From an uncultured Lachnospiraceae bacterium (GTDB taxonomy: Bacteria > Bacillota > Clostridia > Lachnospirales > Lachnospiraceae), in assembly GCA_910588655.1 (NCBI GenBank), contig CAJUPJ010000002.1, forward strand, positions 1-64,000: a DNA stretch of 64,000 nt, in the 5' to 3' direction. Within the stretch, counting starts at the first letter, position 1. Each line of letters opens with the position of its first letter. Below, in pieces: positions 1 through 8,235 of the stretch. Under the pieces are notes generated by a model. The model saw only the letters and a list, made by a program, of their open reading frames with translations. It ran no database searches and was not told the DNA's origin. The position numbers and the translations under genes were made by a program.

Positions 1-84
1 AAACTGGGTTTAAAAGCCGCAGAAAATAAGGGCTGGAGAATCCGAGAGGCTATAATTATTCCGGGGAGGGGAGAGATGATTTAG
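1..84 (+). CDS. C-terminal end of an unidentified gene (partial)
   Basis: Frame 1 is open from the window edge to a TAG at 82-84 and encodes 27 residues ending in IIIPGRGEMI. The composition (GWRIREAIII) looks like a genuine protein tail rather than random sequence, but I do not recognise the family. The start lies outside the window. It is followed by AT-rich sequence and then the first palindromic repeat. Confidence 0.5.
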   Translation, partial: KLGLKAAENKGWRIREAIIIPGRGEMI

Positions 85-190
85 ACAAACGTAAACATAA
101 TGAAATTTTATATGGGTATATATGTATTGGCATGTTATATAGTAATTACTACACTATTTAATAAGTGACTAGCAGAATAATTTTTCTTCT

Positions 191-701
191 CCCATTTCCA
201 GTTATTCTATTTTTTTGTTTTTTATTGTAAATTTGCGGTGACAGGTTTTGTGTGCCAGATGCCAGCAATATTCTGTAAAAGGGGGCACTCTTGGCTTGTC
301 GGCACATGGTAGTGCAATGTTATTTAGTTAAGGACTGGTGGAAAATGTTTTATAAATTACCAAAGTGTAGATTGCTGGCAAATTCCAAATGTGCTTCCAT
401 GAAAAAGCTGTACGGAACCGCTGGTGCTTAAGCCCTGTATTAAAATGTTCCGTAGGAACATTAAGGGCTTTATGCATCCATTGCGTGTGATGTCCAAGCG
501 GGAGCGTGCTGTTTTCATGGAAGGCACTTTGGATTTGCCAGCGTATCCATAATATGTAATTTTTAAGCAATCCCACTTAACTAAATGACATTGTACCGTA
601 GCACCAGCGTGCCCCTTTTACGGAATATTCTGGCTCTGGCACTAAAAAACCGTCCGTCATCCCACACAAAAACAATAAAACAGAATAACTGGAAATTATC
701 C
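191..701. repeat. Long palindromic intergenic repeat, copy 1 (extended form)
   Basis: Outer arms pair: TTCCAGTTATTCT near 197 against AGAATAACTGGAA near 682. Inside, GCCAGCAATATTC plus a GGGGGCAC stem at about 260-292 faces GTGCCCC plus GGAATATT at about 611-630. A second nested palindrome lies inside (GCAATGTTATTTAGTTAAG facing CTTAACTAAATGACATTG, then GCAAATTCCAAATGTGCTTC facing its near-complement, then a small apical AAGCCCT/AGGGCTT hairpin). The same extended form recurs at 63036-63500. Open frames inside are by-products of the palindrome. This explains most of the 665-base gap before the first complete gene. Confidence 0.85.
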
Positions 702-718
702 ACTTTTTTTGGTATAAT
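690..718 (+). promoter_or_regulatory. Probable promoter of the MutS-like gene, partly inside repeat copy 1
   Basis: A perfect -10 TATAAT at 713-718 lies 17 bases after TGGAAA (690-695), a weak -35 contributed by the terminal arm of the repeat. The start codon follows at 749. The -10 is convincing; the -35 is inferred from spacing. Confidence 0.45.
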
Positions 719-748
719 GTGCTAAATTGTTGCAAATGGAGGCTTATT

Positions 749-2437
749 ATGGATACTACTTATAAAATTGCAATTATTGCTGTAATTCTGGTTCTGCTAC
801 TTATTATTAAAGGGGTTTATGACGAACGCCAGTACAAGCAGAGGCTTTTAAAACGCCTTAAAAATACATGGGGCAGCCCTTCAAGGGATGAATATTCACA
901 TGAATTGCTTGAGAGTATAAAATATTATTACAGGCAGAATGTATCTGACGGGGATATTGATGATATAACATGCAATGACCTTGACATTGATGCAGTATTT
1001 ATGGACTTAAACCATACAATGACTTCTATAGGGGAGGAATACTTGTATGCCCTTTTACGCAAACCTTGTACAGATATTTCAATACTGGAAGAGAGGGAAA
1101 ATACAATTAATTATATACAGGCAGATGAAAATGAGCGTATAAAACTACAGATGGCGCTTGCAGGAATGGGCAAGTTAAATAAGGTTTCAGTATATAGCTA
1201 TATTAAAACTATTAGCAGTATGGACACAGGGGGTAAGTTATACCATATTTTGTCTGGCATTGCACTTTTTGTTTCTTTGTGCCTGTGTATGGTAAAACCT
1301 GCTGTTATGGTACTTGTAACAGCTATTATAATTATACACAATGTAATAACATATTACAGAAGCAAGGCAGAAACAGACCCGTATATACAGGTTTTTACAT
1401 TTATAGCAAGAATTATCCGCCAGTCAGAAAGTGTTGCAGAAGCAAATATACAGGGAATTGGACAATATAAGGAACGTCTTGTTTCATGTGCACGCTGCCT
1501 TAAAAAGTTCAGCAGTAACAGCTGGCTTGTTGCAGGCGGGAATATGAATGGGGATTTACTTGACTCGCTTATGGATTATATAAGAATTCTTTTCCATATA
1601 GATTTAATAAAAATCTGTAGTATGGCAGAGGAACTGAAGAAACATGAAAAGGAATTAATTGGAATTTATAATACAACAGGTTATTTAGACAGTATGGTTT
1701 CTATTGCATCATTCAGGGCAGGTACTGGCTCATGGTGTGTGCCAGTGCTCCACAGGGCGGCTTCAAAAAGGGATATAACAATGGAATTTACAGAATTATA
1801 CCATCCGCTTTTAGATGAACCTGTCAAAAACTCAGCCAGTGCAGACAGAAGTATACTAATTACAGGCTCTAATGCTTCTGGTAAATCAGTATTTATAAAG
1901 ACAGTTGCATTAAATGCAATATTTGCACAGACAATTTATACAGTGCTTGCAGACAGTTATAGTTCATGTTTTTTCAATATATATTCATCAATGGCATTAA
2001 GGGATGATATTTTTAGCAATGAAAGCTATTATATTGTTGAAATAAAGTCACTTAAGAGGATTATTGACAAGGCATCAAAGGCAGATATACCAGTATTATG
2101 CTTTATAGATGAAGTTTTAAGAGGTACTAATACACTTGAACGTATAGCCTCTTCTTCCAAAATACTGGAATATATAGCAGATGCAAAGGCAATGTGTTTT
2201 GCTGCAACACATGACCTCGAACTTGCCAAAATACTGTCAGGCAGGTTTGATAATTACCATTTTGAGGAAAAGGTTGAAGAAAATAATGTTGTTTTTGATT
2301 ATAAACTCAGGAAAGGGACTACGAAAACACGTAATGCAATAAAACTGCTGGAGATGATTGGATATAACCAGCATATTACGAAGGGCGCAGAAAAAGCGGC
2401 ACAGTTTTTTCTTGAAAATGGTTTCTGGCCTGTATAA
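749..2437 (+). CDS. MutS-family (domain V) ATPase, membrane-anchored
   Basis: This 562-residue protein ends in a MutS-type ABC ATPase domain. The Walker A motif is GSNASGKS (about residues 373-380), the Walker B is CFIDEVLRGTN (about 450), and the H-loop is ATHDLE. The front half lacks the MutS mismatch-binding domain I and has no C-terminal Smr nuclease, so it is neither MutS1 nor a complete MutS2. Instead there is a hydrophobic segment at residues 5-21 and a pair around 155-200, suggesting membrane anchoring with the ATPase in the cytoplasm. Start chosen at ATG 749 behind GGAGG (739-743); an upstream in-frame ATG at 719 overlaps the -10 and has no ribosome site. The DNA substrate and role are unknown; homologues are usually annotated only as MutS-related proteins. 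Confidence 0.85.
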   Translation: MDTTYKIAIIAVILVLLLIIKGVYDERQYKQRLLKRLKNTWGSPSRDEYSHELLESIKYYYRQNVSDGDIDDITCNDLDIDAVFMDLNHTMTSIGEEYLYALLRKPCTDISILEERENTINYIQADENERIKLQMALAGMGKLNKVSVYSYIKTISSMDTGGKLYHILSGIALFVSLCLCMVKPAVMVLVTAIIIIHNVITYYRSKAETDPYIQVFTFIARIIRQSESVAEANIQGIGQYKERLVSCARCLKKFSSNSWLVAGGNMNGDLLDSLMDYIRILFHIDLIKICSMAEELKKHEKELIGIYNTTGYLDSMVSIASFRAGTGSWCVPVLHRAASKRDITMEFTELYHPLLDEPVKNSASADRSILITGSNASGKSVFIKTVALNAIFAQTIYTVLADSYSSCFFNIYSSMALRDDIFSNESYYIVEIKSLKRIIDKASKADIPVLCFIDEVLRGTNTLERIASSSKILEYIADAKAMCFAATHDLELAKILSGRFDNYHFEEKVEENNVVFDYKLRKGTTKTRNAIKLLEMIGYNQHITKGAEKAAQFFLENGFWPV

Positions 2438-2497
2438 ATGTGTTTTTGCCGGGCGATAATAATATTAAGGCTGTAAAAGAAAGGTCCGGTGATTTTT

Positions 2498-3187
2498 ATG
2501 AAAAGTGTAATAAAATATTCCTGTAGTATATGTGCATTGCTGGCAGTATTTGCCCTTGGCAATTATATTTGTTACAAGTCAGCATTAAAACATTTTAAGG
2601 AAATGCAGACCAGCAGTGAAGAAAAGGTTTATAGCGAAATTGATGCAGTTGTTACAGATAAAGTGGAATCAAGGTATGAAGAGCTTTCAGAGAGACAGCA
2701 GCAGATAGAAGAAGATAATGTACAGACAGATACAAGTGATTATGATACTCTTTCAGTACAGACTATTTACCAGATTGAGAATTATGATGCTGTAAAAGAT
2801 ACTACTGCTGTTGAGTATGAAACACTTCCAGAAGAGCTTGTAGGGCTTAAAAGGGAAGATGCAGATAATTTCTGCAGGGATTATATGAAAGATGTGCCAG
2901 CAGAGGAGTTTTTAAAAGGGCTTCAGAGCATGGGTGTAATAAGTTTTTCAAATGAACGCCTTGTTGTAAGGAAAATATATAACAGTTCAAAGGTAAAATT
3001 CAGATATTACCTTATTGCAGTTGATGGTGAAGTAGTTGCTTATTATGGTGATAAAAAGACTGTATATGAATATACAGGCATAGAAACTGAAAACCTTCAT
3101 GTAAAGGAAAGGCGTGCGCTGAAAAACGGCATAGAAGTCCAGGATGAAGACGAATTGTATAGTATTCTGGAGAATTATTCTTCATAA
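2498..3187 (+). CDS. Signal-anchored protein with BofC-like C-terminal domain
   Basis: The product is about 229 residues with an N-terminal hydrophobic anchor (residues about 8-25) followed by a charged linker rich in Glu and Gln and a folded C-terminal part. The end (FRYYLIAVDGEVVAYYGD, then a GIETENL turn and an acidic helix) resembles the BofC C-terminal domain, known in spore formers as part of a forespore signalling inhibitor; this match is by eye only. The start is uncertain: a GTG at 2489 sits 4 bases after AAGG, while the ATG at 2498 sits about 13 after it. It follows the MutS-like gene by 60 bases and precedes the flavoprotein, so co-transcription is plausible. Acting outside the membrane is inferred from the anchor. 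Confidence 0.7.
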   Translation: MKSVIKYSCSICALLAVFALGNYICYKSALKHFKEMQTSSEEKVYSEIDAVVTDKVESRYEELSERQQQIEEDNVQTDTSDYDTLSVQTIYQIENYDAVKDTTAVEYETLPEELVGLKREDADNFCRDYMKDVPAEEFLKGLQSMGVISFSNERLVVRKIYNSSKVKFRYYLIAVDGEVVAYYGDKKTVYEYTGIETENLHVKERRALKNGIEVQDEDELYSILENYSS

Positions 3188-3265
3188 ATATACCAGACAG
3201 GGGATGGCAGGCTGGCTTGTATTATCTGGCGTTATGTGCTATTTAAACGTTACAGGAGGATTTTA

Positions 3266-4540
3266 ATGGATAAAACAGATATATTAATTGCAGGAGGAGG
3301 GGCAGCAGGTATAATAGCTGCCCTTGCTGCTTCTGGAAGTGGTGCAGGGGTTACTGTTATTGAAAAAATGCCTCTGCTTGGCAAGAAAATACTTGCGACT
3401 GGCAATGGCAAATGTAATTATACTAATTATTACCAGTCAGAGGAATGTTACAGGAGCAGCAGCGTGGATGGAAGTTTGTTTGCTTGGGATGCATTAAAAA
3501 AGTTTGGATGCATGGAAACAGTTGGATTGTTTAAGAAATATGGAATAATGCCATATGAGAAAGATGGATATGTATACCCTCTGCCAGGGCAGGCTTCAAG
3601 TGTAAGGGATATACTGGAAAGGCAGCTTAAAAATACAGATACAGTTATAAATACAGATGAAAGGGTAGTTAAAGCTAAAATACATATTAGTAAGAAGAGC
3701 AGGCAGCAGGACGGTTTTATTATAGAAACAGATAAAAAACAGTATTTTGCAAAGAAGTTTATAATTGCAACAGGTGGCAAGGCTGGTTTCGTACATGGTT
3801 CTGACGGTTCAGGATATAAAATTGCAAAATGTCTTGGACATTCAGTAATACCGCCGCTTCCAGCACTTACATCATGTATACTTGATGAAAAGTTTCTGAA
3901 AGACTGGGCTGGTGTAAGGACAAAGGGGACTGTCAGTGCGTTCAGCGGTACAGGGCAGTTGTTATGCCAGGACAGCGGGGAACTGCAATTTGTAGCACAG
4001 GGAATATCAGGAATACCTGTATTCCAGGTTAGCAGGTACATATCAGCAGAACTGCATAATAAAAGAAAACCATACCTGGTTATAGATATTATGCCTTTAT
4101 ACAGCATAGAAGAAATTGCCAGTGAATTAAAAAGACGCAGGACAGAACCTGTAAACCAAAGTGCAGGGGATATGCTGGAGGGAATATTAAACAGCAGGCT
4201 TGCACTGGCACTTCTTAGGAAATGTGGAATACCTGTAAAGCGCGGGGCATTGGAAGTTACAGATAAAGAAATAAGTAAAATTGCAAAATCAATGAAAGAA
4301 TGGCGTTTAAATCCACAAGCAACAGGCGGCTTTGATAAAGCACAAATAACATGTGGCGGTATACCAGTATCAGAAATTAATGGAGATACAATGCAGTCCA
4401 GGATTTGCGGCGGGCTTTATTTTGCAGGTGAAATAGCGGACATAGATGGCATATGTGGTGGTTATAACCTGCAATGGGCATGGACAAGTGGTTATATAGC
4501 TGGAAGTTCTGCTGCAAAAAGCTGCACGTCCATTTCATAA
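3266..4540 (+). CDS. NAD(P)/FAD-dependent oxidoreductase, HI0933/YhiN family
   Basis: The 424-residue protein opens with a dinucleotide-binding loop GGGAAG (about residues 9-14), followed by the family signature GKKILATGNGKCNYTN and, near the C terminus, GICGGYNLQWAWTSG, where the flavin is gripped. These mark the HI0933 (BaiN/YhiN-like) flavoprotein family, cytoplasmic enzymes whose substrates are mostly unknown. The start is ATG 3266, behind a textbook AGGAGG at 3253-3258; an upstream ATG at 3236 lacks one. The last codons and the TAA stop (4538-4540) fall inside the first arm of a palindromic repeat, so the C-terminal residues TSIS are probably repeat-derived; the ancestral tail may have been slightly different. 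Confidence 0.9.
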   Translation: MDKTDILIAGGGAAGIIAALAASGSGAGVTVIEKMPLLGKKILATGNGKCNYTNYYQSEECYRSSSVDGSLFAWDALKKFGCMETVGLFKKYGIMPYEKDGYVYPLPGQASSVRDILERQLKNTDTVINTDERVVKAKIHISKKSRQQDGFIIETDKKQYFAKKFIIATGGKAGFVHGSDGSGYKIAKCLGHSVIPPLPALTSCILDEKFLKDWAGVRTKGTVSAFSGTGQLLCQDSGELQFVAQGISGIPVFQVSRYISAELHNKRKPYLVIDIMPLYSIEEIASELKRRRTEPVNQSAGDMLEGILNSRLALALLRKCGIPVKRGALEVTDKEISKIAKSMKEWRLNPQATGGFDKAQITCGGIPVSEINGDTMQSRICGGLYFAGEIADIDGICGGYNLQWAWTSGYIAGSSAAKSCTSIS

Positions 4541-5112
4541 ATTCCCACTTGGTAAACTGTATGCAGGATAATTTGCAGTTATCCTGTGTTTATGGCGGAC
4601 GGTTTCCTGTGCCAGAGCCAGAATATTACATAAAAGGGGTACGCTTGCGCTACGGCAGACCACACAGCGGCACATAAAATCTGAAAAAACCAGATTTAAA
4701 TGCCGGTGGGTCTGAAGTACCCCTTTTATGTAATATTGCTGGCATCTGGATAAAATGCCATGCAATATAATAATCCCAGTTATAATTCTAAATTGCTGTT
4801 TTATGTTTTTTTCTGGAATTTTGCCAGCAGACAGCAGGTTTCCAGTGTTCCAGCTAAATATTATTCCATGACAGTGGCACTTCAGCACCGCCGGCATTTA
4901 AGCTGGATATTTAATGTGACGGAATAAACGTAAGTTTATTCTGGAACATTAAATATCTGGCTTTATGTGCCGCTGCGTGGGCTGACGTAGCGGAAGCGTG
5001 CCCTGGAATGGAATAATATTTAGCTGGACACAGAAACCCTGCGTCCGCCAATCCACATACCAGCAAAGGATAACTGCAAATTATCATATGTTTGGGAATT
5101 TATGAAACGGAT
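4528..5112. repeat. Composite head-to-head palindromic repeat, copy 2
   Basis: The outer arms are GTCCATTTCATAAATTCCCA (4528-4547) against TGGGAATTTATGAAACGGA (5093-5111), then GATAATTTGCAGTTATCC against GGATAACTGCAAATTATC. Two hairpins lie between. The first (about 4591-4752) has stem GGGGTAC/GTACCCC and the bulge CGCTTGCGCTACG on its left arm. The second (about 4840-5062) has the bulge CGTAGCGGAAGCG on its right arm and belongs to a variant with GTTCCAGCTAAATATTATTCC arms. Together they fill the gap between the flavoprotein and the SDR gene. No coding potential is evident. Confidence 0.85.
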
Positions 5113-5248
5113 GTGGAAAAAGCTGTATTAATAGTAGGATTAAATAAAGGAATGTGTTATATTATAATGGATAAGATAAAATAAAAAACGGAAAGGAGAT
5201 TGTGCACAGACATTAACGAATGTTTCTGTCCGTGGACTGGTGCAGATT

Positions 5249-5992
5249 ATGTTAAAAGGAAAAGTAGCAATAGTTACAGGAGGAACAAGGGGGATTGGTT
5301 TTGAAATAGTGCGTAAATACCTTGCCAATGGTGCAAAAGTAGTTTTATTTGGTTCACGTCAGGAAACAGTGGACAAAGCATTAGAAAAGCTGGATGCTGA
5401 AAACCCTGCATGGAAAGTTGAAGGAATGTGCCCTGCCCTCACAAATGCAAAGGAAGTAGAAGAAGCCATAAATAAGGTGTATGAAAAGTATAAAAGATTA
5501 GATATTCTTGTAAATAATGCAGGTATTTCATCAAGCACACCATTATATAATTATACAACAGAAGAATTTGATAAAATTATTGACTTAAATGTAAAAGCTG
5601 TTTTTTATGCAATCCTTCCAGCAGCAAAGATTATGAAAGAACAAGGCGGCGGATGTATAATTAATACAAGTTCAATGGTAAGCATATCAGGACAGCCAGC
5701 AGGTTCAGGATATCCAGCCAGCAAATTTGCAGTAAATGGTCTTACAATCTCACTTGCAAGGGAACTTGGCAAAGATAAAATACGTGTTAATGCAGTTGCA
5801 CCAGGTGTTACAAAGACAGATATGGTTGCAGCACTGCCAGAACAGACAGTAAAGGCAATTTCCGCAGCAATACCACTTGGAAGGGCAGGAGAACCAGAAG
5901 AAGTTGCGGATGCATTCCTTTACCTGGCAAGTGACATGGCAAGTTATGTAACAGGGGAGATTTTATCAGTAGACGGGGCATCAAAAGCATAA
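5249..5992 (+). CDS. Short-chain dehydrogenase/reductase (SDR), FabG/BaiA-like
   Basis: The 247-residue classical SDR has the cofactor loop TGGTRGIG (about residues 10-17), NNAG (about 89-92), catalytic Ser in NTSSMVS, and the YxxxK pair Tyr155/Lys159, then PGVTKT and a C-terminal SVDG. It should reduce a carbonyl or oxidise an alcohol with NAD(P)H in the cytoplasm. The N-terminal pattern (GGTRGIGF, FGSRQETVDKAL, a proline-rich connector, then KRLDILVNNAGI) recalls the BaiA-type hydroxysteroid dehydrogenases as well as FabG, but substrate cannot be read from sequence. ATG 5249 is used; GTG 5240 is also in frame. The strong AAAGGAG (5192-5198) is about 50 bases upstream and serves no start in this frame. 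Monocistronic between two repeat regions. Confidence 0.88.
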   Translation: MLKGKVAIVTGGTRGIGFEIVRKYLANGAKVVLFGSRQETVDKALEKLDAENPAWKVEGMCPALTNAKEVEEAINKVYEKYKRLDILVNNAGISSSTPLYNYTTEEFDKIIDLNVKAVFYAILPAAKIMKEQGGGCIINTSSMVSISGQPAGSGYPASKFAVNGLTISLARELGKDKIRVNAVAPGVTKTDMVAALPEQTVKAISAAIPLGRAGEPEEVADAFLYLASDMASYVTGEILSVDGASKA

Positions 5993-6007
5993 ATAATAAT
6001 TTATAGT

Positions 6008-6138
6008 TATATTAAATATTATTCCACCCATATCCTGGCAAAATTACAGAAAAACAGGCTGGAAAGTGCGTAGAACCATTACTTTCCAGTCTTTATACAT
6101 GTAATTTATTGCATAGGAATTTATGAAACGGACGTGCC
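6008..6138. repeat. Degenerate remnant of the palindromic repeat family, with a short hairpin
   Basis: TATCCTGGCAAAATTACAG followed by AAAACAGGCTGG matches the spacer seen beside copy 8 (about 36238-36272), and GGAATTTATGAAACGGACG (6116-6134) matches the outer arm of copy 2. Between them CTGGAAAGT (6059-6067) pairs with ACTTTCCAG (6081-6089), a small hairpin after the SDR gene that might act as a weak terminator. Confidence 0.55.
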
Positions 6139-6155
6139 AGCCTGTACAAAACCCC

Positions 6156-6184
6156 TTGCAATATATGGCAGTCTGTGGTAGAAT
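6156..6184 (+). promoter_or_regulatory. Promoter of rplS
   Basis: TTGCAA (6156-6161), exactly 17 bases, then TAGAAT (6179-6184), a good sigma-A match, giving a leader of about 85 bases before the rplS start. The leader may carry autoregulatory structure, but I did not identify the known L19 leader fold. Confidence 0.7.
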
Positions 6185-6275
6185 ACTGGATGTTGTGTAT
6201 AGGAGATGTTCCTCTGTTACGGCTGCATGGCACATAAGTATTAAGAACATCAAGATAAATAAGGAGGTCACACAG

Positions 6276-6623
6276 ATGAATGACATTATTAAGGAAATTG
6301 AGGATGCGCAGTTAAAGAAAGACATTGCTGAGTTTGGCATTGGTGATACTATAAAAGTATATGCCAAGGTTATTGAAGGAACAAGGGAGCGTGTCCAGGT
6401 TTTTGAAGGAACTGTCCTTAAAAGGCAGAATGGCGGGATAAGGGAAACATTTACAGTAAGGAAGTTTTCTAACGGTGTAGGTGTTGAAAAGACATGGCCA
6501 TTACATTCACCGATTATTGACAAAATTGAAGTAGTCCGCAAAGGTAAAGTAAGGCGTGCTAAATTATTCTATCTTCGTAACAGGGTTGGAAAGGCAGCTA
6601 AAGTTAAAGAAGCAATAAGATAA
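6276..6623 (+). CDS. rplS: 50S ribosomal protein L19
   Basis: The 115-residue protein begins MNDIIKEIE and contains the L19 core: GDTIKVYAKVIEGTRERVQVFEG, then RQNGGIRETFTVRK, GVGVEKTWPLHSP and the basic tail KVRRAKLFYLR. L19 sits at the 30S-50S interface of the ribosome. Length and ends match the family. ATG 6276 follows AAGGAGG (6261-6267). In most Firmicutes rplS follows rpsP, rimM and trmD; here it stands alone between an SDR gene and a zinc-ribbon gene, with its own promoter and a downstream hairpin, so the usual operon has been split in this genome. Confidence 0.97.
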   Translation: MNDIIKEIEDAQLKKDIAEFGIGDTIKVYAKVIEGTRERVQVFEGTVLKRQNGGIRETFTVRKFSNGVGVEKTWPLHSPIIDKIEVVRKGKVRRAKLFYLRNRVGKAAKVKEAIR

Positions 6624-6647
6624 TTAGGATGCAGATGTTATAATAAT

Positions 6648-6704
6648 GGGGTTATAGTTCTGTTTCAATATTTTGGAATAAAGGACAATAACCCCGTTTT
6701 ATAT
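6648..6704 (+). terminator. Probable terminator after rplS
   Basis: GGGGTTAT (6648-6655) pairs with ATAACCCC (6688-6695), extended by partly paired GTTCT/GGAC in the interior, and is followed by GTTTTAT. Long-stem form, with a short T run. Confidence 0.6.
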
Positions 6705-6744
6705 CAGGCGGTAAATGTCATTCTGTAATCAGGAGGGGAAGAAT

Positions 6745-7584
6745 ATGTGGTGTCCGGTTTGTAAAACAGAATACCAGAAAGGAATTACAGTCTGTGCAGA
6801 ATGTGGTTCAGAACTGGTTGAAGGGACAGAAGATGATTTTTTAATTACAGGTTTATGTGAATTAAAGGATAAAGAAGCATCAGCAAAACTTTTAGAATAC
6901 TTGCAGTTTTCGGGAATTACAAATGCAGAGGAAAAGGAAAATGAGGGTGTTTATATAATTACTGTACCACAAAGCCAGGCAAAGCAGGCAGAAAAGCTTA
7001 TGCGTGGTTTTATGATAGCACAGCAGGAAGAACAGGATAAAGAGGCGGCTTTAAATGCAGGAAATGATGGCAGCCAGGAAAAAACCAGCAATGAAACACC
7101 AGAAGGTATTTTAAACAATTCATCTAAAACTTATACAAAGAAGGCAGATGAGTATAAGGATACCAGGACATCAGGAATTACATTTATTATATTTGGCTTA
7201 ATTGGAATAGCATATCTTGTGTTGTGCAAGCTTGAAATACTTCCATTGACATATAATGAGATAGTATTTGTGCTTTTATTATGTATGTTTGCATTCTTTA
7301 TAGCTGGCGGATTTGCATCAGTTATAAAATCTGGCAAGATTAAGGGGCAGATATCTGAGGAAGAGGAACTGACCAAAAAGATAAAACTCTGGCTTGATGA
7401 AAATATTACAAGTGAAATTGTTGGAAGCTGGAAGGATGCAAATGTACCGGATGAAGAAAATGAATTAATTGTAATATCAAAAATTGGTGCAATGCTTTCA
7501 GGCTATTACACAGAGCTTGATACTTCTTATCTGGAAATGGTAGCAGATGAATATTTTAACGAAAAAATATCAGGCAGTTTTTAA
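6745..7584 (+). CDS. Zinc-ribbon membrane protein (putative)
   Basis: The 279-residue protein starts with a four-cysteine ribbon (MWCPVCKTEY, then VCAECGSEL), then an acidic segment that ends TVPQSQAKQAEKLM, similar in shape to the DUF2007 signal-transducer fold. A low-complexity linker leads to two transmembrane helices (about residues 147-165 and 172-195) and a soluble C-terminal region. This places both the ribbon and the tail on the same, cytoplasmic side. ATG 6745 is chosen because GGAGGGG lies just before it; an ATG at 6715 has no such site. No function is assigned. It is followed by a terminator, so it is probably a single-gene unit. Confidence 0.75.
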   Translation: MWCPVCKTEYQKGITVCAECGSELVEGTEDDFLITGLCELKDKEASAKLLEYLQFSGITNAEEKENEGVYIITVPQSQAKQAEKLMRGFMIAQQEEQDKEAALNAGNDGSQEKTSNETPEGILNNSSKTYTKKADEYKDTRTSGITFIIFGLIGIAYLVLCKLEILPLTYNEIVFVLLLCMFAFFIAGGFASVIKSGKIKGQISEEEELTKKIKLWLDENITSEIVGSWKDANVPDEENELIVISKIGAMLSGYYTELDTSYLEMVADEYFNEKISGSF

Positions 7585-7610
7585 AAATAAATAAGTTGTT
7601 TTATTATAAT

Positions 7611-7660
7611 AAAAATGCAAAGCTTGCTGGATTTACAGCGGTTTTGCATTTTTTATTTTA
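7611..7660 (+). terminator. Intrinsic terminator
   Basis: AAAATGCAAA-GC pairs with GC-GGTTTTGCATTTT around a loop, followed directly by a T-rich tract TTTTTTATTTTA. It separates the zinc-ribbon gene from the sigma factor gene. Confidence 0.75.
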
Positions 7661-7722
7661 TCTGGATGGAATTGACCATTCTGCTTTCTGGATTGTATAT
7701 AAAGCAGAAGGAGGGGGAGAGA

Positions 7723-8235
7723 ATGGATAAAAGAACCAGTGCTAAGGACTTTGAAGAAATTTACCATAAGTATAAAAATACTCTGTACAGAATAGCATTT
7801 ACTTATGTTAAAAACCAGCCTGATGCAGAGGATATTTTGCAGGAAGTGTTTACAGCAAGGCTTTATAAAGCTCCTGTATTCCAGTCAGAAGAGCATGAGA
7901 AACGCTGGTTAATACGTGTTACAGTAAATTATTCTAAGAATTACCTTAAATCATTCTGGCATAAAAATATTGGTTATATGGAAGATGCCAGGATAGAAAT
8001 CCCGTGGGAAGAGGACAGCTCTAAACGTGAACTGCTTGAAGAAGTGCTTTCTCTTCCAGATAAATGCAAAGCAGCAATGTATTTACATTATTATGAGGGG
8101 TATACATGTAAGGAAACCGGGCAAATTCTTGGCTGTACGGAATCAGCGGTAAAAATGCGTTTAAAAAAGGGAAGGGAACTTTTAAAAAACAGTTTGTCAG
8201 ATGGAGGTGCTTTATATGGAACTGAAAGATTATAG
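7723..8235 (+). CDS. ECF-type RNA polymerase sigma factor
   Basis: The 170-residue protein has the two sigma-70 regions of ECF factors. Region 2 covers YRIAFTYVKNQPDAEDILQE (about residues 20-40). Region 4 covers LPDKCKAAMYLHYYEGYTCK and the helix-turn-helix ILGCTESAVKMRLKKGRELL. It would direct polymerase to a small regulon. ATG 7723 follows GGAGGGGGAG at 7710-7719; the frame is open further upstream but without a ribosome site. Its end overlaps the start of the DUF4179-like partner by 20 bases, indicating translational coupling. This sigma/partner arrangement matches known ECF plus DUF4179 modules, whose partner acts as a membrane anti-sigma factor. Confidence 0.93.
   Translation: MDKRTSAKDFEEIYHKYKNTLYRIAFTYVKNQPDAEDILQEVFTARLYKAPVFQSEEHEKRWLIRVTVNYSKNYLKSFWHKNIGYMEDARIEIPWEEDSSKRELLEEVLSLPDKCKAAMYLHYYEGYTCKETGQILGCTESAVKMRLKKGRELLKNSLSDGGALYGTERL

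Noticed and set aside
328..576. 82-residue open frame on the minus strand
   Set aside because: It lies in the palindrome of repeat copy 1, has no ribosome site, and its sequence is explained by the arms.
3448..4107. 219-residue minus-strand frame
   Set aside because: Lies opposite the flavoprotein gene, which has complete family motifs; no ribosome site.
5200..5316. Short leader peptide frame starting at TTG 5200 ahead of the SDR gene
   Set aside because: The ribosome site is only about one base from the TTG, too close for efficient initiation, and the peptide has no recognisable pattern.
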